Shown: piece after piece, positions 7,017 to 10,403 of the stretch
Numbering within the stretch: the first letter of the stretch is position 1
Layout: each line of letters opens with the position of its first letter
NCBI GenBank assembly: GCA_034435635.1
Contig: DAOTWY010000101.1
Location: 1-10,403, forward strand
Origin: DAOTWY01 sp003696565
Lineage (GTDB): Bacteria > Chloroflexota > Anaerolineae > Aggregatilineales > Phototrophicaceae
DNA length: 10,403 bases
Direction: 5' to 3'
The notes under the pieces: generated by a model
Databases searched by the model: none
Seen by the model: only the letters and a program-made list of their open reading frames with translations
Told to the model about the DNA's origin: nothing
Position numbers and translations under genes: made by a program

Positions 7017-8431
7017 TGCGATTTATTTTATCCATTTTGTTGTTGTTAATTATTTTCCCAACTATAGCACAAGAAGAAACACCTGATCCTTACAATGATT
7101 GTCCGACTATTGTGCAATCCGCAATTGATTTAACTCTAGAACGTTGTGAAACACTATCTGAAAATAAAGTCTGTTATGGGCATCTCATTTTGGAAGCCTC
7201 GCCTCGCCCTGGGATTGATGACTTGAACTTCAACACACCAGGCGACATTGTCAATGCTATTGACCTTCAAAGTCTACGATTAAGTGCCATGGATGTATTG
7301 AGTGGACAGTGGGGTGTTGTCATGATGGAAATTGAAGCCAATTCAGTTCAGTCCATCACACAGGGATCAAATACTTTACAGATCGTTTTATTTGGTGATG
7401 TTACTTTAGAAGATGCAGCCGTATTTATGAACGCTTCACCAAAAACAGGGATCAATATTCGGGCAACACCATCTACCAACGCAGAAATCATCGGTGTTGT
7501 AGAAACTGATCAAGTATTAGTTGCCAATGGTCGCTTGGAAACCAACGATTGGGTTCGTGTTCTAATTACTGATGAAAGTCGTCAGCTAGGTTGGGTTTCA
7601 GCAGATGTTGTCCAATTAGATGGCGAATTAGAAGCATTACAAACTATCCCATTAGATATTGCGATGAGCGGAACACTTGATGAATTAGCATTATATGGGC
7701 CCATGCAGGCATTTTACTTCCAAACAGGTATTGATGATGCGCCATGCGTTCAAGCTCCTAATAGTGGAATCTTACTTCAAACCCCTGAAGGAGTTGCCTC
7801 TGTTTCTATCTGGATGGATGAAGTTGTCATTCAAATGGACAACACTGTGTTTCTTCAAGCTCAACCAAATGGCAATCTAACAGTCAATGTGCTTGCAGGC
7901 TCAGCACAAGTTCAAGCACAAGGAGAAAGCAGCACAGCACTCTCTGGTATGGCAATTAATGTCCCACTAGATGCCAGTTTACGAGCTAATGATATACCCA
8001 GTGATCCACAGGCATTTAACCCCCAAGATGTGCAAGGGCTACCGTTGGAATTATTGAATATACCAGTCGAAATTCCTGACCCTGTTGTTGTATCTCCAGG
8101 TATACCTATCGCTGGAGAATGGGCATTTAGTTGGTCTGTACGTTCATTGACTTGTCCTGATGGAACAATTGTACCTTTTACCAGTACCGGCGAAAGAAGC
8201 TCAATCACAATTCAAGCTGAATCATTACGTTGGAATAACACGATATATTCCAATATAGCATCCGGCATCTATCAAACAGCGTATACTGATGGAAACGGCA
8301 ATTTACATCAAGACACACTACAAGTCGTTTCACCAGATTATATTGAAGGAGAAAAAATTCTTGATTTAGTCAGCCCAGTTTGCACCCTCAATGTTCCGTT
8401 TACGCTTACGTTGGTAGGTGAAAATCGCTAA
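7016..8431 (+). CDS. Secreted SH3b-domain protein with FecR-like region
   Basis: A 471-residue exported protein. Residues 1-18 are a signal peptide (MRF, Leu/Ile core, cleavage near TIA-QEE). The N-terminal domain (about 25-135) has Cys29, Cys44 and Cys53 with CYGH, and the PGD...LQSLRLS...WGV pattern that I recognise from Chloroflexota envelope proteins but cannot name. A bacterial SH3b domain follows at about 139-202 (INIRATPSTNAEIIG ... WVRV ... GWVSADVV). Residues about 251-320 resemble a FecR-like beta fold (NTVFLQ ... LTVNVLAGSAQVQ ... LSGMAINVP); this call is tentative. The last domain (about 365-471) is all-beta, starting GEWAFSW, with Cys380 and Cys456. The start codon overlaps the kinase stop as TAATG, so the two are probably made together. 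Its end overlaps the convergent surface-protein gene by 66 bases. It probably binds wall or polymer ligands outside the membrane and may act on the kinase's WD40 part; that is inference. Confidence 0.88.
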   Translation: MRFILSILLLLIIFPTIAQEETPDPYNDCPTIVQSAIDLTLERCETLSENKVCYGHLILEASPRPGIDDLNFNTPGDIVNAIDLQSLRLSAMDVLSGQWGVVMMEIEANSVQSITQGSNTLQIVLFGDVTLEDAAVFMNASPKTGINIRATPSTNAEIIGVVETDQVLVANGRLETNDWVRVLITDESRQLGWVSADVVQLDGELEALQTIPLDIAMSGTLDELALYGPMQAFYFQTGIDDAPCVQAPNSGILLQTPEGVASVSIWMDEVVIQMDNTVFLQAQPNGNLTVNVLAGSAQVQAQGESSTALSGMAINVPLDASLRANDIPSDPQAFNPQDVQGLPLELLNIPVEIPDPVVVSPGIPIAGEWAFSWSVRSLTCPDGTIVPFTSTGERSSITIQAESLRWNNTIYSNIASGIYQTAYTDGNGNLHQDTLQVVSPDYIEGEKILDLVSPVCTLNVPFTLTLVGENR

Positions 8432-10403
8432 GTAACCACCTACTAAAAGCGTAACACCCCACAACACCCATCGGCGATATATTGACGATTCCCCTGTGGA
8501 AGGTAATTCAGAAGCACGTAGGAAACTCATTTCTGCACAACTCGGGTTGTTATTCTGATTACTTGTCAAACAAGCACGGTTAATAATTTGATTGAAAACA
8601 CCATCCTCACTTACTTGGGCTTCAATTGTAATGGTAATACGCCCACCTGGTTCCAAACGTGATTGTCTAAAGATGACATCTTGTTCATTGATTGTGACTA
8701 TTCCACTAGTTGCATTAGCAGAAAGAATTGCCATCGCTTCTGGCATAGTGTCTTGAACTAAAATATTGGTCACTGTTGTATCTGTAGGATTAATTACCCG
8801 GATGGTATATGTAATAACTTCGCCAGCTCCAGCAATTGGGGGTTCACCCACTTTTATAATGAATGGCTCATTAACAATAACAGAAGAGATCCCATCTGCA
8901 GAGACGACTGTTTGACCTGATGCAGGATCAACACCTAAACTAGCCACATCAAAATCAACCGATGTGCTATCTCCGCTAGAGACAACACCCAACTTGCATA
9001 CAACCACACCCCGATCCTCAATACAAATTGGCACACCTGGACGAGATGAGATATATCGTACGCCTTGCCGCAAAGTTTCCACTAATGTAACATTATTTGC
9101 ATCTCCACCACGATTAGTAATGACCACATCAAAACCATTTTCATCTTCATTTTTTTCTACAACTAAAGTCGGTAACAACGTTTCAGTTGGTGTCTGTGTC
9201 AGTGTGTGTGTAGATGTAGGGGTAGACGTATATGTAGCAGTATATGTTGGTGTTGGTGTATTAGTTTCAGTTGGTGTCCATGTTAGCGTATATGTGGATG
9301 TAGGGGTAGACGTATACGTAGCAGTGCGCGTTGGTGTTGATGTATTCGTTGTAGTTGGTGTTCGTGTATAAGTTGGTGTATTGCTTGGCGTAAGGGACGG
9401 CGTGAATGTTGCTGTGGGAAGTGGATTTAATACAATGATAGTACCGTAAGCCGTATTTGTCCCCCCGGGTCCAGAAACAGTTAAAGAAACATTATATGTT
9501 CCAGGATTCAGAAATGTAATCGTTGGATTTTGAGCCGTTGAGATCGCTCCCCCTTCAAAATCCCAAAACCAACTTGTAATGAAACCAGTTGAATTATCTT
9601 GAAAACTAACTTCTAATGGTGCCACTCCGATTGAAGGGAATGCGCTAAATGCCGCAATTGGGGGTGTAGCCGTAACAACTTGGCATTGTGAGAATTCAGA
9701 TGTTCCATCAATACCACTGGTTGTTGAAGTAACTAATGTCCCTAGTGATAAAGCACCAATAGATTGAACAAATGTTCCATTACCCATACCATCAGTTGTC
9801 ACTATAACCGAACCACGATACACCTCCCCTTCTCCAAAGCCTGATGCATCACAGGTAGATACAGAGAAAAACTCAATGGTATATGTACGGTTTGGCAAAC
9901 TATTGAACGTGCCAGAAACAGTTGTTGTTACACCATCAAACTGTGCACTTGTTAAGATTGCAAAGTTCTGGGAATCATTTGCACCACTATCACTATCCCC
10001 CAAGTCATTAGCGGTAACACCATCACCATTTAAATCAATACCCAAATCGGTATTATTCATGATAACGTTCTGGCGTATTTGAATATTATTTGTGTTTAGA
10101 ACACGAACACCAACCATATTATTCGCAATTGTGTTGTTGCGGATCATTGCTGTTGCCACACCATCAACATGTACGCCGTCGCCTGTATTACCAGCAGATG
10201 TTATTCCATCGGCTTCAAAACCGATCGTATTATTTTCAATTATTGAGTTCAAACCACCTGTGATAAAAACACCATGTTGAGCGTTATTCGCAATAACATT
10301 ATTTGCAATAACATTATCTGACCCTGATGCAAGTTGTATGCCAATATTATTACTAATTGGAAACAAAGAGACTGTACCAGAGCTAGTTAAGCCAATATAA
10401 TTA
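8366..10403 (-). CDS. LPSTG-anchored surface protein: beta-helix, PKD, two DUF11 domains (5' end missing)
   Basis: The reading frame is open to the window edge, with 12 more codons upstream of a TTG at 10366 that sit inside beta-helix coils, so the true start lies beyond 10403. Numbering below is from that TTG. Visible parts are beta-helix coils with repeated NNxI motifs (to about 110) and the NDxGDxDxGANDSQNF segment and beta domain usual after such helices (about 120-232). A PKD domain follows (about 236-313, FWDFEGG), then a Thr/Pro linker (313-400), DUF11-like domains at about 401-478 and 500-615, and a sorting signal. That signal is LPSTG (621-625, bases 8492-8506), a hydrophobic stretch (632-650) and RKRKR (653-657). 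This is a classical sortase substrate, so the protein is probably covalently attached to the cell surface and used for adhesion or polymer binding. No catalytic residues are assignable. It converges on the SH3b gene and is not part of that operon. Confidence 0.9.
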   Translation of the reverse strand, partial: NYIGLTSSGTVSLFPISNNIGIQLASGSDNVIANNVIANNAQHGVFITGGLNSIIENNTIGFEADGITSAGNTGDGVHVDGVATAMIRNNTIANNMVGVRVLNTNNIQIRQNVIMNNTDLGIDLNGDGVTANDLGDSDSGANDSQNFAILTSAQFDGVTTTVSGTFNSLPNRTYTIEFFSVSTCDASGFGEGEVYRGSVIVTTDGMGNGTFVQSIGALSLGTLVTSTTSGIDGTSEFSQCQVVTATPPIAAFSAFPSIGVAPLEVSFQDNSTGFITSWFWDFEGGAISTAQNPTITFLNPGTYNVSLTVSGPGGTNTAYGTIIVLNPLPTATFTPSLTPSNTPTYTRTPTTTNTSTPTRTATYTSTPTSTYTLTWTPTETNTPTPTYTATYTSTPTSTHTLTQTPTETLLPTLVVEKNEDENGFDVVITNRGGDANNVTLVETLRQGVRYISSRPGVPICIEDRGVVVCKLGVVSSGDSTSVDFDVASLGVDPASGQTVVSADGISSVIVNEPFIIKVGEPPIAGAGEVITYTIRVINPTDTTVTNILVQDTMPEAMAILSANATSGIVTINEQDVIFRQSRLEPGGRITITIEAQVSEDGVFNQIINRACLTSNQNNNPSCAEMSFLRASELPSTGESSIYRRWVLWGVTLLVGGYLAIFTYQRKRKRNIEGANWAD
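8400..8454. terminator. Long imperfect hairpin at the convergent gene ends, possible bidirectional terminator
   Basis: TTACGCTT (8400-8407) pairs with AAGCGTAA (8447-8454). TTGGTAGGTG (8411-8420) pairs with CACCTACTAA (8437-8446), with one G-U pair on the plus strand and one A-C mismatch on the minus strand. The left arm has a 3-base bulge (8408-8410) and the loop is 16 bases. The structure encloses the stop codon of the SH3b gene and covers codons for the end of the membrane segment and basic tail of the LPSTG protein. Neither side has a T-run, so it is not a textbook intrinsic terminator. It may end transcripts, protect 3' ends or block convergent transcription. Confidence 0.45.
8492..8506 (-). 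other. LPSTG sortase recognition motif
   Basis: The codons read Leu-Pro-Ser-Thr-Gly. They are followed by a hydrophobic helix and a RKRKR tail ending near the C-terminus, the three-part layout of sortase substrates. Sortase would be expected to cut between Thr and Gly. No sortase gene is in the window. Confidence 0.85.
9179..9325 (-). repeat. Two 63-base direct repeats in a Thr/Pro linker
   Basis: Bases 9263-9325 and 9179-9241 are near-copies offset by 84 bases. Both encode TATYTSTPTST followed by a TLT-TPTET segment, differing at Tyr/His and Trp/Gln. The offset is a multiple of three, so the frame is kept. This looks like internal duplication in a flexible, low-complexity linker. Confidence 0.85.
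10290..10319 (-). repeat. Two tandem 15-base repeats in beta-helix codons
   Basis: GCAATAACATTATTT and GCAATAACATTATCT are adjacent on the plus strand and encode two consecutive NVIAN-type pentapeptides of the beta-helix on the minus strand. They reflect the repeating coil structure rather than a separate element. Confidence 0.7.

Noticed and set aside
8964..9371. 135-codon plus-strand frame rich in Val, Ser and Asp
   Set aside because: It is the complement of the Thr/Pro linker and DUF11 codons of the LPSTG gene; the repetitive product has no recognisable features.
10364..10366. TTG as the real start of the LPSTG protein
   Set aside because: The frame continues upstream to the window edge with beta-helix-like residues (NYIG), and starting here would leave no signal peptide for a sorted surface protein.

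Overview
The window looks like a stretch of a Chloroflexota chromosome, most likely Anaerolineae or a related lineage. The evidence is the style of the proteins: secreted proteins with long Thr-Pro linkers, right-handed beta-helices, DUF11 and PKD domains, SH3b proteins with a conserved Cys-rich N-terminal domain, and a Ser/Thr kinase fused to an nSTAND1 NTPase and WD40 repeats. The DNA is AT-rich (about 40% G+C by eye). Taxonomy is inferred from protein style only; there is no rRNA or other marker. No tRNA, rRNA, CRISPR array, transposase or phage gene was seen.

Layout: bases 1-96 are a short non-coding leader with a possible -10 box and a tiny possible leader ORF. Three genes then run rightward and closely packed. 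First (97-2580) is a secreted protein with three Cys-bracketed domains separated by Thr/Pro linkers, one of which is a perfect-period 6 x 48-base repeat, and a C-terminal beta-helix. Second (2592-7016) is a 1474-residue membrane protein: kinase, nSTAND1 NTPase, one membrane segment, and fourteen WD40 blades. Third (7016-8431), joined by a TAATG stop/start overlap, is a secreted SH3b protein with a FecR-like region and a C-terminal beta domain. Spacings of 11 bases and -1 base indicate one operon.

A fourth gene comes from the right on the minus strand (8366 to beyond 10403). It is a surface protein of beta-helix, PKD, Thr/Pro linker and two DUF11 domains, ending in an LPSTG sorting signal. It lacks its N-terminus here. 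Its 3' end overlaps the 3' end of the third gene by 66 bases, and a long imperfect hairpin (8400-8454) sits over this convergent junction.

Working model (inference): the three-gene operon is an envelope sensing unit. The secreted beta-helix and SH3b/FecR-like proteins would sit outside the membrane with the predicted extracytoplasmic WD40 propellers, and the kinase/NTPase part would signal inside. The LPSTG protein would be an independent cell-surface adhesin or binding protein. The domain calls are firm; the shared function is not shown by the sequence.
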